NCBI RefSeq assembly: GCF_900215605.1
Contig: NZ_OBEL01000007.1
Location: 170,876-234,875, forward strand
Source of the DNA: Cohaesibacter gelatinilyticus
GTDB lineage: Bacteria > Pseudomonadota > Alphaproteobacteria > Rhizobiales > Cohaesibacteraceae
Length of the DNA: 64,000 bases
Direction: 5' to 3'
Both the position numbers and the translations under genes were made by a program. Below the pieces are notes generated by a model. That model was not told the DNA's origin. It did not search any database and saw only the letters and a program-made list of their open reading frames with translations. Positions 16,293-24,002 of the stretch are shown piece by piece; positions within the stretch are counted from its first letter, which is position 1; each line of letters opens with the position of its first letter.

Positions 16293-16721
16293 ATGCAAGA
16301 AAGTCACTTTCATACCAGCTTTTCGAAAGAAACCTGGGACAGCTTCAAAAGCGATCAACGGCCCGGCCCCATTGATATGCTCAATCTCATTCGGCTGCGA
16401 GACAAAGCCCTCTATTCTGATGGTACCCAATCTTCAGGCGAAGAGGCCTTTCAACGCTATAGCGATATCAGCCAGCCAATTTTTGAAAGATTGGGCGGGA
16501 GAATTGTCTGGCGCGGTACTTTTGAGCTGACCATGGTTGGGCCAGATAATGAGACCTGGGATCTTGCCTTCATTGCGCAATATCCAAGCGTGGAGGCATT
16601 CGTCAGCTTGATGAAAGATGCCACATACCGACAAGCCATGGCACACAGACAAGCCGGTGTTCTGGATAGCCGTCTGATCAGGTTAAACCCATCCAGTACA
16701 GGTAATAGCTTTGCTGGATAA
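16293..16721 (+). CDS. DUF1330 family protein
   Basis: The 142-residue protein matches the dimeric alpha-beta barrel DUF1330 pattern: DMLNLIRLRDKALY (about 28-41), FERLGGRIVWRG (about 66-77) and YPSVEAFVSLMKDATYRQA (about 97-115). The function of the family is unknown. Adjacent positioning after the crotonase gene suggests a small-molecule or CoA-ester pathway. The ATG at 16293 follows the crotonase stop by one base and has AGGA overlapping that stop. Confidence 0.8.
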   Translation: MQESHFHTSFSKETWDSFKSDQRPGPIDMLNLIRLRDKALYSDGTQSSGEEAFQRYSDISQPIFERLGGRIVWRGTFELTMVGPDNETWDLAFIAQYPSVEAFVSLMKDATYRQAMAHRQAGVLDSRLIRLNPSSTGNSFAG

Positions 16722-16740
16722 ACGACGAATAGCTGTAGAA

Positions 16741-16761
16741 GAAGCCGCCAATGGCGGCTTC
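16741..16761. terminator. Bidirectional terminator hairpin
   Basis: GAAGCCGCC-AAT-GGCGGCTTC is a perfect 9-bp stem between convergent genes. It suits termination of both the DUF1330 gene and the SDR gene. Confidence 0.7.
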
Positions 16762-16779
16762 ACATATTCAAAAACCTAA

Positions 16780-17547
16780 TCAAACCGCAGGCAAACCGAC
16801 CTTGGCGCGGCCTTCGTCAGTCTTCAGCGAGAAGTCCTGCCCTACATATTCATCACCTCCCGGGCCGCTGAGATAGGCGATGGTCTTGGCGACCCATTCT
16901 GCCGGAATGTGAACCGACGGATCCAGTTGGCTGACCGGATTAATGCCCGATGCCTTGATACTAACCTGCATTTCGGTCGCAACTGTCCCCGGGCTAAGGC
17001 CAATGACACGCACGCCGCTTGAGGCATATTCCAGATGTGCTCCGCCAGTCAGGCGCAACACCGCCGCTTTGGAGGCGCAATAATGGGACCAACCTTCAAG
17101 GGCAGCATTGGCAGCACCGGAGGAGATATTGATGATGGTGCCACCCCCCTGCTTTTCCATGACCGGGATGCCATAACGAAGAGCGTAATAGACCCCTTTG
17201 ACATTGACATCAATGACCTTGCCCCATTCCTCGACATCGCTATCAGCAATCCGAGCGATAGGATCGATAAGACCGGCATTGTTGACCAAAATATCCAGCC
17301 GCCCATAGGTCTCAACTGCATGATTGATCAGTGCGGCCATCGCTTCATGATCGCTGACATCACAGGCAAAAGCACAGGCTTTGCCACCTTGGCCCTTGAT
17401 CTCATCGGCAATCTTGGAAATAGCCGAAGCAGAGCGCGCAGCCAGAACCACATTGGCTCCCAATTCCGCCAAATGACGCGCCGCCGCTTCACCAATCCCT
17501 CGGCTCGCCCCGGTGATGATGGCGGTTTTCCCTTGAAACTCTGACAT
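16780..17547 (-). CDS. Short-chain dehydrogenase/reductase
   Basis: The 255-residue classical SDR has the cofactor loop TGASRGIG (12-19), NNAG (about 88-91) and the Ser-Tyr-Lys triad in SSGAANAALEGWSHYCASKAA (about 141-161). It is an NAD(P)-dependent oxidoreductase of unknown substrate. ARSASAIS after the second strand, with Arg rather than Asp, favours NADPH. It lies 14 bases downstream of the azoreductase gene, so the two are likely co-transcribed. Confidence 0.9.
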   Translation of the reverse strand: MSEFQGKTAIITGASRGIGEAAARHLAELGANVVLAARSASAISKIADEIKGQGGKACAFACDVSDHEAMAALINHAVETYGRLDILVNNAGLIDPIARIADSDVEEWGKVIDVNVKGVYYALRYGIPVMEKQGGGTIINISSGAANAALEGWSHYCASKAAVLRLTGGAHLEYASSGVRVIGLSPGTVATEMQVSIKASGINPVSQLDPSVHIPAEWVAKTIAYLSGPGGDEYVGQDFSLKTDEGRAKVGLPAV

Positions 17548-17561
17548 GGATTATCCTTTTG

Positions 17562-18185
17562 TTATTTTGGCGCAAAGGCAGCCGTTATATCGGCTCTGGC
17601 ACCAGCCAGATGAGCCGCGACAGTCGCGTCATCAGCAGTGGTGGCCTGAACATTGATGATGTCTATCTCGTTGATTCCGAGGAAGGATAGCAGGAAGCGC
17701 AGATAAGGCTCCAGAAAATTCGCCTGCTCGAAAGACTGGCCCGGCAAATAGCCCTCAGACCCATAGGCACAAATGACAATGGCCCGCTGAATGGTGAGCA
17801 ATCCCTTGAACGATCCATCCTCATACGCAAAGGTTTGGCCCATCCGCGTCACCTGATCGATCCAGCATTTCAGCGCCGCCGGAACGCCAAAATTGTAGAT
17901 AGGCACTGCCAACAGTAACGTATCAGCGCTGTGCAATTCACCAATCAACGCATCAGAGATGGAGGTTGCCTGTTTCAACTCATCGGTCATCTCATCAGAC
18001 GCCGCATAGAAGCCGGTGATTGTCTCTTGAGAAAGAACCGGAATGGTCTCTGCCCCCACATGGCGGCGCAAAATTCTGCCACCGGGATTGGCCTCAAACC
18101 AGCTCTCTTCGGCCAGATCGGCAAGACGGCTGGAATGAGATCCGTTGATACGGGCGCTGCTGTCAATTCGCAAAAGTGTCGACAT
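17562..18185 (-). CDS. azoR: FMN-dependent NADH-azoreductase / quinone reductase
   Basis: The 207-residue flavodoxin-fold protein has the AzoR FMN-binding elements DSSAR-x6-SSRLAD (about 8-23), VPIYNFGVPAALKCWID (about 95-111) and YGSEGYLPG (about 140-148). It reduces quinones and azo compounds. The divergent LysR gene is probably its regulator, and it pairs with the SDR downstream. Confidence 0.9.
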   Translation of the reverse strand: MSTLLRIDSSARINGSHSSRLADLAEESWFEANPGGRILRRHVGAETIPVLSQETITGFYAASDEMTDELKQATSISDALIGELHSADTLLLAVPIYNFGVPAALKCWIDQVTRMGQTFAYEDGSFKGLLTIQRAIVICAYGSEGYLPGQSFEQANFLEPYLRFLLSFLGINEIDIINVQATTADDATVAAHLAGARADITAAFAPK

Positions 18186-18245
18186 GATTTCCTCATTTGG
18201 TTGACTGAGGTCTATCTTAATTACTGCTATTTTTACAAAAATGAT

Positions 18246-18258
18246 TGATTAATAATCA
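18246..18258. promoter_or_regulatory. Palindrome in the azoR/LysR divergent promoter region
   Basis: TGATT-AAT-AATCA is a perfect inverted repeat 22 bases before the LysR start, in the gap between the divergent genes. It is a candidate LysR site, but short. Confidence 0.4.
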
Positions 18259-18280
18259 CAGTCATGCATATTTTGCACGA

Positions 18281-19198
18281 ATGGATATCACCTCTCTCAA
18301 GACTGTTTTGCTGGTTCAGACCCGTGGCAGCATCGCCGCCGCCTCCCGCGTTCTGGATCTGGATCCATCCTCGGTCTCTCGCATTGTCGCGACAGTCGAG
18401 GCCGAACTCGGGATCCGCTTGTTTCAGCGCACCACCCGCCGTTTGACCGTCACCGAAGAAGGCCAGGCCTATCTACAACGACTGGCCCCGCTGATAGATG
18501 AAATGGATGCAGCTAAGGAAGAAGCGCAACGCCACCGATTACAACCAACCGGGCTATTGCGCATGACCGCTTCTGTTGCCTTTTGCGATCAAATGATCAT
18601 TCCCGTGTTACCTGACTTCCAAAAGCGCTTTCCTGAAATCACCATTGATCTGCAATCATGCGATCGCAATCTCGATCTGGTCGAAAATGAAATTGATCTG
18701 GCGGTGCGTCTGGCTCCCACCCCGCAAGGTGATCTCATCTCAACCCGCCTGGTTCAAACCCATTATCGGGTCGTGGCCAGCCCGGATTATCTGAAAGCCA
18801 AGCAGGCGATTAAAGATCCAACGGACCTTGCCGCGCATAATTGCCTGCGCTTCGCCCTGCCCGGCCTGCAAAATAGCTGGTGCTTTCAAAAGGGCGATGC
18901 CGCCCCTTTTGAGATTGATGTCTCTGGCAATCTTCTGATTTCCAACGCTCTGGGCTTGCGCAAAGCTGCTTGCATGGGACAAGGTATTGCCATCCTTGCT
19001 GACTGGCTGATCCAGCGCGATTTAAAGGAAGGAAAACTGATCGAGCTCTTCCCTGACCATCATTGCTCAATCACAGATTTTGAAACCTCCGCCTGGGCGC
19101 TCTATCCCAACCGCTCCTACCTGCCAAGAAAAGTTAGGGTCATGATCGATTTTCTAAGAGAAAGCCTTGGCGCAAAGGTACTGGCAGCAACTGCATAA
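18281..19198 (+). CDS. LysR-family transcriptional regulator
   Basis: The 305-residue protein has an N-terminal LysR winged helix (about 1-60: GSIAAASRVLDLDPSSVSR and RLFQRTTRRLTVTEEG) and a periplasmic-binding-like effector domain. The ATG at 18281 begins directly at the HTH (MDITSLKT); an upstream TTG in frame is less likely. It is divergent from azoR and belongs to the subgroup that often controls quinone- or electrophile-inducible reductases. Confidence 0.92.
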   Translation: MDITSLKTVLLVQTRGSIAAASRVLDLDPSSVSRIVATVEAELGIRLFQRTTRRLTVTEEGQAYLQRLAPLIDEMDAAKEEAQRHRLQPTGLLRMTASVAFCDQMIIPVLPDFQKRFPEITIDLQSCDRNLDLVENEIDLAVRLAPTPQGDLISTRLVQTHYRVVASPDYLKAKQAIKDPTDLAAHNCLRFALPGLQNSWCFQKGDAAPFEIDVSGNLLISNALGLRKAACMGQGIAILADWLIQRDLKEGKLIELFPDHHCSITDFETSAWALYPNRSYLPRKVRVMIDFLRESLGAKVLAATA

Positions 19199-19314
19199 CC
19201 TCACCAAATGATCAGCTTTGATATTTTTTTCAAAGCACGGGGATTATTTGTCTCGCCCAGCCGTATGTCTCTTGTCGGGTGCTGAATTGGCACCGGAAAA
19301 CAGGAGACAAAGAC

Positions 19315-19719
19315 ATGAACACCCAATCCATTTTGAAATCCGCTGGCGCGGCTAGCATCGCGCTGATGATGACAGCTCTATCCGCCAATGCTGCTGGCCA
19401 TATCGGTGCGCCGAAAACCATCCAAGCTTCAAACGGCAAATCCTATCTGGCCGACAATCACGACATGACCCTCTATGTCTTTGACAAGGACAAGAAAAAC
19501 ACTTCCAACTGCTATGATGGCTGCGCCAAGAAATGGCCTCCCCTGATGGGCAAGAAAGGCATGAATCTGCCAAAAGGGTATGATCTGATTGAACGCAAGG
19601 GTGGCGAGATGCAGATTGCCTATAAAGGCCAGCCGCTATATCTGTGGTTCAAAGACAAGAAACCCGGCGATATGAGCGGCGACGGCGTCAAAGGCGTTTG
19701 GCGCACCGCACGCCCGTAA
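19315..19719 (+). CDS. Secreted COG4315-type protein with YxFxxD motif
   Basis: The 134-residue protein has a signal peptide (about 1-27, cleaved after ANAA), YVFDKDKKNTSNCYDGCAKKWPP (about 60-82) and a second motif YLWFKDKKPGD (about 111-121). These are hallmarks of the predicted lipoprotein family COG4315, whose function is unknown. It is translated from a GGAG behind a short leader. It stands just ahead of an ECF sigma/anti-sigma pair, an arrangement that recurs for this family and suggests the sigma factor controls it. Confidence 0.8.
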   Translation: MNTQSILKSAGAASIALMMTALSANAAGHIGAPKTIQASNGKSYLADNHDMTLYVFDKDKKNTSNCYDGCAKKWPPLMGKKGMNLPKGYDLIERKGGEMQIAYKGQPLYLWFKDKKPGDMSGDGVKGVWRTARP

Positions 19720-19787
19720 CCATGCAGCAATGGGGGAAGAGCATTGATCTGCCCCCATCCATTTCCATCACCAGTCAGATCACATTT

Positions 19788-20303
19788 ATGAGTTTACGCC
19801 TTAGCTTTGACAAACAATTGGAAGAAGCGCTGCCAGATCTCTGGCGCTATGCCTGGTCACTGACCCGGGACCGGGATAGTGCCGATGATCTGGTGCAGGA
19901 TTGCGTGGAACGAGCCTTGCGAAAGCGCTTGCTATGGTTTCCCGGACGATCCCTGAAGCCCTGGCTCACCAAAATACTGCTCAATCTGTTCCGCGACCAG
20001 TGGCGGCACAATGCTCGCCACCAGACCGTAGCACTGGATCAGCTAAACAATATTGCCGAGATTGCCGCCAGCCCCCATGAACGGCTGGAGGTGAAGGAGA
20101 TCTGGAGCGCTTTGGACAAGATCCCCAATGAGCAAAAAGAAGCCTTGCTTTGTGTCGTCGTTGCGGGTCTGAGTTATAGTGACGCTGCAGCGGCACTGGA
20201 TATTCCCAAAGGCACCTTGATGTCCCGCATCGCCCGCGCCCGCAGCAAGTTGAAAACCGAGATGGATAACCCCACCTCCCCCAAGATCAGGAGCGTGACA
20301 TGA
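19788..20303 (+). CDS. ECF RNA polymerase sigma factor
   Basis: The roughly 171-residue protein has sigma region 2 (about 10-50: WRYAWSLTRDRDSADDLVQD) and region 4 (about 110-160: LSYSDAAAALDIPKGTLMSRI). Upstream in-frame starts (19722, 19644) exist, but the conserved domain begins right after 19788. It overlaps the anti-sigma gene by four bases (ATGA). Confidence 0.9.
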   Translation: MSLRLSFDKQLEEALPDLWRYAWSLTRDRDSADDLVQDCVERALRKRLLWFPGRSLKPWLTKILLNLFRDQWRHNARHQTVALDQLNNIAEIAASPHERLEVKEIWSALDKIPNEQKEALLCVVVAGLSYSDAAAALDIPKGTLMSRIARARSKLKTEMDNPTSPKIRSVT

Positions 20304-21052
20304 CTGAGGGAAAGAGCATTGAAGATCTGATCCAGCAAGGGATCGACAATGAACTGACGCCCGAAGAGCGACAGGAGCTGGATGCTTATCTGAATGCTCA
20401 CCCGGAAGAGGCGGAGCGCTATCAATCCCTCTCTCATCAGTCAGATTTGATCAAAGATAGCGTCCCTGTTCCATCGCCCGAACATCTTGCGCAGCTGAAA
20501 GCCAATGCAGCACGGCCGCGCCGGATCAATTCCATGCCACGCATTGCAGCGTCCCTTGCCATCTTCGTCGTTGGTATTGCTCTTGGCCTGTCCATCCCGC
20601 GTCAGGACAAAAGTGTAAACGGCGATCTGGGCCTCTTTGCGCAGCAAGCCCATGCCGCCCACTCACTTTATGTCAGCGAGGTTCTGCATCCGGTGGAAGT
20701 GGTGGCAGCCGAGCGCGATCATTTGCAAACCTGGCTCTCCAATCGTCTTGGCGCGGCCATCATCGCCCCGAAACTGGGCGAGACCGGCTTTTCCCTGATC
20801 GGCGGCCGTCTGTTACCCGCCGGCGACAAGGCTTCAGCCCTCTTCATGTATGAAAATGCCCAAGGCGACCGGATCAGCCTGCTGGCGACCCATGGCACAA
20901 AAGATCAAAGCCAATCTTTCCGTTTTCATGAGACAGGCGGATATCTGACCATCTTCTGGCAAGATGGCCCATGGCGCTATTCCCTCGTTGGCGGCCTTCC
21001 CCGCGAGCCCATGGACGAAATAGCCCGCACCATTCATGGTCAATTGCTTTAG
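20300..21052 (+). CDS. Membrane anti-sigma factor
   Basis: The 250-residue protein has an N-terminal cytosolic part resembling anti-sigma domains (LIQQGIDNELTPEERQELDAY, about 9-29; HPEEAERYQSL), one membrane helix (about 80-97) and a periplasmic domain of about 150 residues. It is translationally coupled to the ECF sigma gene, which it is expected to hold inactive at the membrane. No zinc-type HxxxCxxC motif is seen, so it is not a ZAS-type redox sensor. Confidence 0.85.
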   Translation: MTEGKSIEDLIQQGIDNELTPEERQELDAYLNAHPEEAERYQSLSHQSDLIKDSVPVPSPEHLAQLKANAARPRRINSMPRIAASLAIFVVGIALGLSIPRQDKSVNGDLGLFAQQAHAAHSLYVSEVLHPVEVVAAERDHLQTWLSNRLGAAIIAPKLGETGFSLIGGRLLPAGDKASALFMYENAQGDRISLLATHGTKDQSQSFRFHETGGYLTIFWQDGPWRYSLVGGLPREPMDEIARTIHGQLL

Positions 21053-21113
21053 TACGTGTTGCTGAAAAGTTGTAGCACTTTTCGGATAAGAACTCGATTT
21101 GAAACAAAGATTT

Positions 21114-21153
21114 AAAGCACTATTCGCAGTTCAAAAATTGCGAATAGTGCTTT
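21114..21153 (+). terminator. Terminator hairpin after the sigma/anti-sigma operon
   Basis: A perfect 15-bp stem, arms 21114-21128 and 21139-21153 (AAAGCACTATTCGCA and complement), ends in TTT. It suits termination of the anti-sigma transcript. Confidence 0.75.
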
Positions 21154-21248
21154 AATCTCAAGCCTCTGTCATCTGAATGAAGCTATACCTTTGGCACTGT
21201 CTAAACAACGAGAGCTTGGCGTGGAACTGAGATGAAATTTTTGAAAAA

Positions 21249-21740
21249 ATGATGCTAATGGATGACGCCACCTGGCGTCGCCATGCCAATCCCTTGAGCG
21301 TTTATAGCCGCTTCACAATTCTACCGTTGCTGACATTGGCCATCTGGTCCTATGACTGGATTGGCGGGTGGTGTGTCCCCTTCATTGCACTTGCACTCTT
21401 TTGGAACTGGTATAACCCACGCGCTTTCAAAGCAGTCGATACGATCTCTGGCTGGGCATCGGAAGGGGTCATTGGAGAGCGGATCTATCTGAAGCGACAA
21501 GAGAATAACGTCCGCTTGGGCCATGTCCGAGCCATCCACATTCTCTCCACATGTACCGCTCTTGCTGCCATCATCTGGCTCTGGGGTCTTTGGACGCATG
21601 ATCTTCCCACAACTCTCTGGTCGCTCACGCTAACCATGTTGTTCAAGACCTGGGCCTTTGATCGCATGGTCTGGATTTACCGGGAGAGTAAAGAAAACGG
21701 CATCAGCTCTACAAATACAAAACAGTTGCACAATCGATAA
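21249..21740 (+). CDS. Membrane protein, DUF6653-like
   Basis: The 163-residue protein has four predicted membrane helices and the motif WRRHANPLSVYSRF (9-22), characteristic of DUF6653 proteins of unknown function; NWYNPRAF (about 54-61) also fits. It starts at tandem ATGs without a strong ribosome binding site. No operon partners are seen. Confidence 0.65.
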   Translation: MMLMDDATWRRHANPLSVYSRFTILPLLTLAIWSYDWIGGWCVPFIALALFWNWYNPRAFKAVDTISGWASEGVIGERIYLKRQENNVRLGHVRAIHILSTCTALAAIIWLWGLWTHDLPTTLWSLTLTMLFKTWAFDRMVWIYRESKENGISSTNTKQLHNR

Positions 21741-21823
21741 TAGAAGAGCTAAAATAAATCATAGTTCATTAAACATAAATCACCACAATATAAATTATTA
21801 CAAATATAAAAAAGGATAATACT

Positions 21824-23107
21824 GTGAAGGTACATTCTATTTTAAAATATACGTTCAATTTATCCATAATTTCTTCCGCATTTTTTATCCAGTTATTCAG
21901 TCATGTTAACGCCGACAGCACATTCAAGCTCAAAACCGGTGCATATAAACAAACCGTCATGTCTGACGGCAGTGTTACAAAAGGCATGAAAGAAGCCACC
22001 AAGCTGATCACTCAAAGACAATATAGTGATGACTATGAATGCAGTGTTGAACTCAAACCCAATGGATCTTTGAAATATGACAACAAAATTCCGGAAGCAC
22101 TCTATTCTGCTAATGATATGAAGCGTGTCAGAGCACTCCCATATCACGTGGTTTTTGTCAGAAATGTACTATTTTGTGGGAAGCCGGTCCCTGAAGGCAC
22201 CACATGGGGTGGGTGCGGATCTGTAGGACGAAAAGGCATTGCTCTTACAAGAGGATCGACATCAAGACTTGGCAAAAAAATCGCACATGAATTCGGTCAT
22301 AATGCTGGCTTCAATGGCCATAGCCCCGATCATCGACATATCATGAGTCCAACAGCAAGTACCGGCATGAACAAGTCTCACTGCAAGGTATTTGCATCGG
22401 GAATTTCCGGTCAGGTATTGGCGGTAACCGAACCATCAGCAGAAAATTCAAAATCTTCACCAGATTCGCCGCAGCCATCTCAGAAAGAGAAATCTCCTTT
22501 CGAACAACTCTTTGAAAGTGAGTGGAGTGATGGCATTCCGCTGGATCAGGTTAATCGTCTGACCCCAGATGATATAGAAAAAACACGGTCCCTCATTTTG
22601 GAGGGAAAAACTCAATATTATAGCAAGGCCATTTTCGTTCTGGCATTGCGAGGGACAAGTGCTGACAAGGAACTGCTCTTCCAGATCCTCCAAAAGCCCC
22701 TTGCAAAGATGGAGACGGATGAGGAATATGATATACGCGAAGCCAAGCTATCCTTGCCTAATGCTTTAGGAATGCTGACAGCAAAAACCAACGACAATCA
22801 GTTGGTACAACGATTGGCATCATATGTTTTCATGGGGCTAAACCACCCGACCGAATTGCAACATCTGCTGGGTTCTTATGATGGCGTAACAGATGATGCG
22901 ACAAGTTTTGCAGAAAATAGCGGCGTTGGATTGGCCTTGGCAGGAAATCTTGGCAAGCAATATCTGAACACCCTTCCGCAAACTTTCAGTTCTTCCCCGA
23001 ATAAAAATTTTTCCGGCAGAAATATGGGCAGTTATTTCGGACTCCTGAACGCAATTAACAAAGGCACCGTTGAAAAGGGGCTTAAAGGATATCTGGAGGG
23101 GAGATAG
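21824..23107 (+). CDS. Secreted metzincin-like protein, AT-rich
   Basis: The 427-residue protein has a signal peptide (about 1-30) and an N-terminal domain with the zinc motif HEFGHNAGFNGH (about 155-166) and a Met-turn-like HIMSP fifteen residues further. The third ligand spacing is one residue longer than the usual HExxHxxGxxH, so the fold assignment is inference. Cysteines around CGKPVPEGTTWGGCG suggest a disulfide. Residues about 210-427 are a helical region of unknown function, after a Ser/Pro linker. It starts with GTG behind AAAGGA. Base composition is visibly richer in A+T than the neighbours, suggesting transfer. It might be a protease-like effector. Confidence 0.55.
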   Translation: MKVHSILKYTFNLSIISSAFFIQLFSHVNADSTFKLKTGAYKQTVMSDGSVTKGMKEATKLITQRQYSDDYECSVELKPNGSLKYDNKIPEALYSANDMKRVRALPYHVVFVRNVLFCGKPVPEGTTWGGCGSVGRKGIALTRGSTSRLGKKIAHEFGHNAGFNGHSPDHRHIMSPTASTGMNKSHCKVFASGISGQVLAVTEPSAENSKSSPDSPQPSQKEKSPFEQLFESEWSDGIPLDQVNRLTPDDIEKTRSLILEGKTQYYSKAIFVLALRGTSADKELLFQILQKPLAKMETDEEYDIREAKLSLPNALGMLTAKTNDNQLVQRLASYVFMGLNHPTELQHLLGSYDGVTDDATSFAENSGVGLALAGNLGKQYLNTLPQTFSSSPNKNFSGRNMGSYFGLLNAINKGTVEKGLKGYLEGR

Positions 23108-23136
23108 TTAAGGCCTTTCTGACATTCGGCAAACCA

Positions 23137-23244
23137 TTGAGAAGCACCCTACTCTTCGTTGTTATCATTACCGCTGCATGTATTTCCTCAGCATCAACAT
23201 ACTTTAATCTGCCTTATAATTGCGATTATCACACCATATATTGA
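23137..23244 (+). CDS. Possible short secreted/lipoprotein peptide
   Basis: A 35-codon frame from TTG at 23137 encodes a positively charged start, a hydrophobic stretch (LLFVVIITAACISS) and a Cys in a loose lipobox context. The same frame is open back to 23104, overlapping the end of the metzincin-like gene behind GGAGGGG, but has no standard start there. Weak candidate only. Confidence 0.2.
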   Translation: MRSTLLFVVIITAACISSASTYFNLPYNCDYHTIY

Positions 23245-23298
23245 CCAATACAACACAACTTGAAATGATGGCTACACGACATTTGGTTAGGTGTAGCT

Positions 23299-23649
23299 AT
23301 GACAGAAAAGCAAGACGGCCGTCAGGGTCTGGAAAGCGTTGAGAAGCGGATCGGGTTTGAGCTGGAGCACATGCGCAAAGGCTTTTATGAGAACGCCTTT
23401 GACCGGCAAGATTTGGCATTGGCCAGCAACTCGGCCGCCAATAGCCGTTTAATTGTCATTCTCAGTTTCACGCTGATGCTTGTCCTCGGTGCTGTGGTCA
23501 ATCCGCTATATTTTCTCCTTGCCCTGATGCCCATTCTCTCCCTCTGCCTTGCATGGCTGATCGATGAATTGCGCCTGACCAATCTGGCTCCAGCCACAGC
23601 TTTTTTCGCGGTATTTCCGCTCTTCTCCATCCCAGTCATTGGATTGTAA
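23299..23649 (+). CDS. Small membrane protein at the start of the phage-particle cluster
   Basis: The 116-residue protein has a charged N-terminal half (about 1-45) and two to three membrane helices (about 50-115). It lies directly before the virion genes on the same strand and probably belongs to that operon. No family recognised; a holin-like role is possible but unsupported. Confidence 0.55.
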   Translation: MTEKQDGRQGLESVEKRIGFELEHMRKGFYENAFDRQDLALASNSAANSRLIVILSFTLMLVLGAVVNPLYFLLALMPILSLCLAWLIDELRLTNLAPATAFFAVFPLFSIPVIGL

Positions 23650-23661
23650 GAGGTTTTATTC

Positions 23662-23868
23662 ATGTGCATGTTTGGCTCCAAATCCCCACCGCCTCCTACC
23701 CCACCAAAAGAATATGCAGCCGCCAAGTCACCGACACGGGCACAGGCAAAAAGCGCTGGTGAGCGCGTGCGCGACCGAGTGGCCTCTCGCCCGCAGACCT
23801 TGCTGACCAGCCCGAGCGGCGTTGGTGTGCTGGATACCAGCGGCAAGAAGAAATTGCTGGGGGCATAA
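23662..23868 (+). CDS. Short phage protein with proline-rich N-terminus
   Basis: The 68-residue protein begins MCMFGSKSPPPPTPP and ends in a GVLDTSGKKKLLGA tail. Similar Met-Cys/proline-rich proteins ending in a T-L-L-G-like tail are common just before the portal gene in T7- and BPP-1-like podoviruses and prophages. Function unknown. Confidence 0.65.
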   Translation: MCMFGSKSPPPPTPPKEYAAAKSPTRAQAKSAGERVRDRVASRPQTLLTSPSGVGVLDTSGKKKLLGA

Positions 23869-23870
23869 GG

Positions 23871-24002
23871 ATGCGCCTTGCTGACATGAGCCGCCCAGCA
23901 AGCCTGTTTATCGCAGCCATTCTGGCCATCGTGACATTGGGCGCGGGCTATAGCCTCTACAGTCTCTATCATCTTGTCTCACCCATGCATGGAGGGCACT
24001 AA
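23871..24002 (+). CDS. 43-residue single-span membrane protein
   Basis: A short frame with one membrane helix (about 11-33) lies between two phage genes. It starts two bases after the previous stop, and its own stop overlaps the portal ATG (TAATG), so translation is coupled. Function unknown. Confidence 0.55.
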   Translation: MRLADMSRPASLFIAAILAIVTLGAGYSLYSLYHLVSPMHGGH

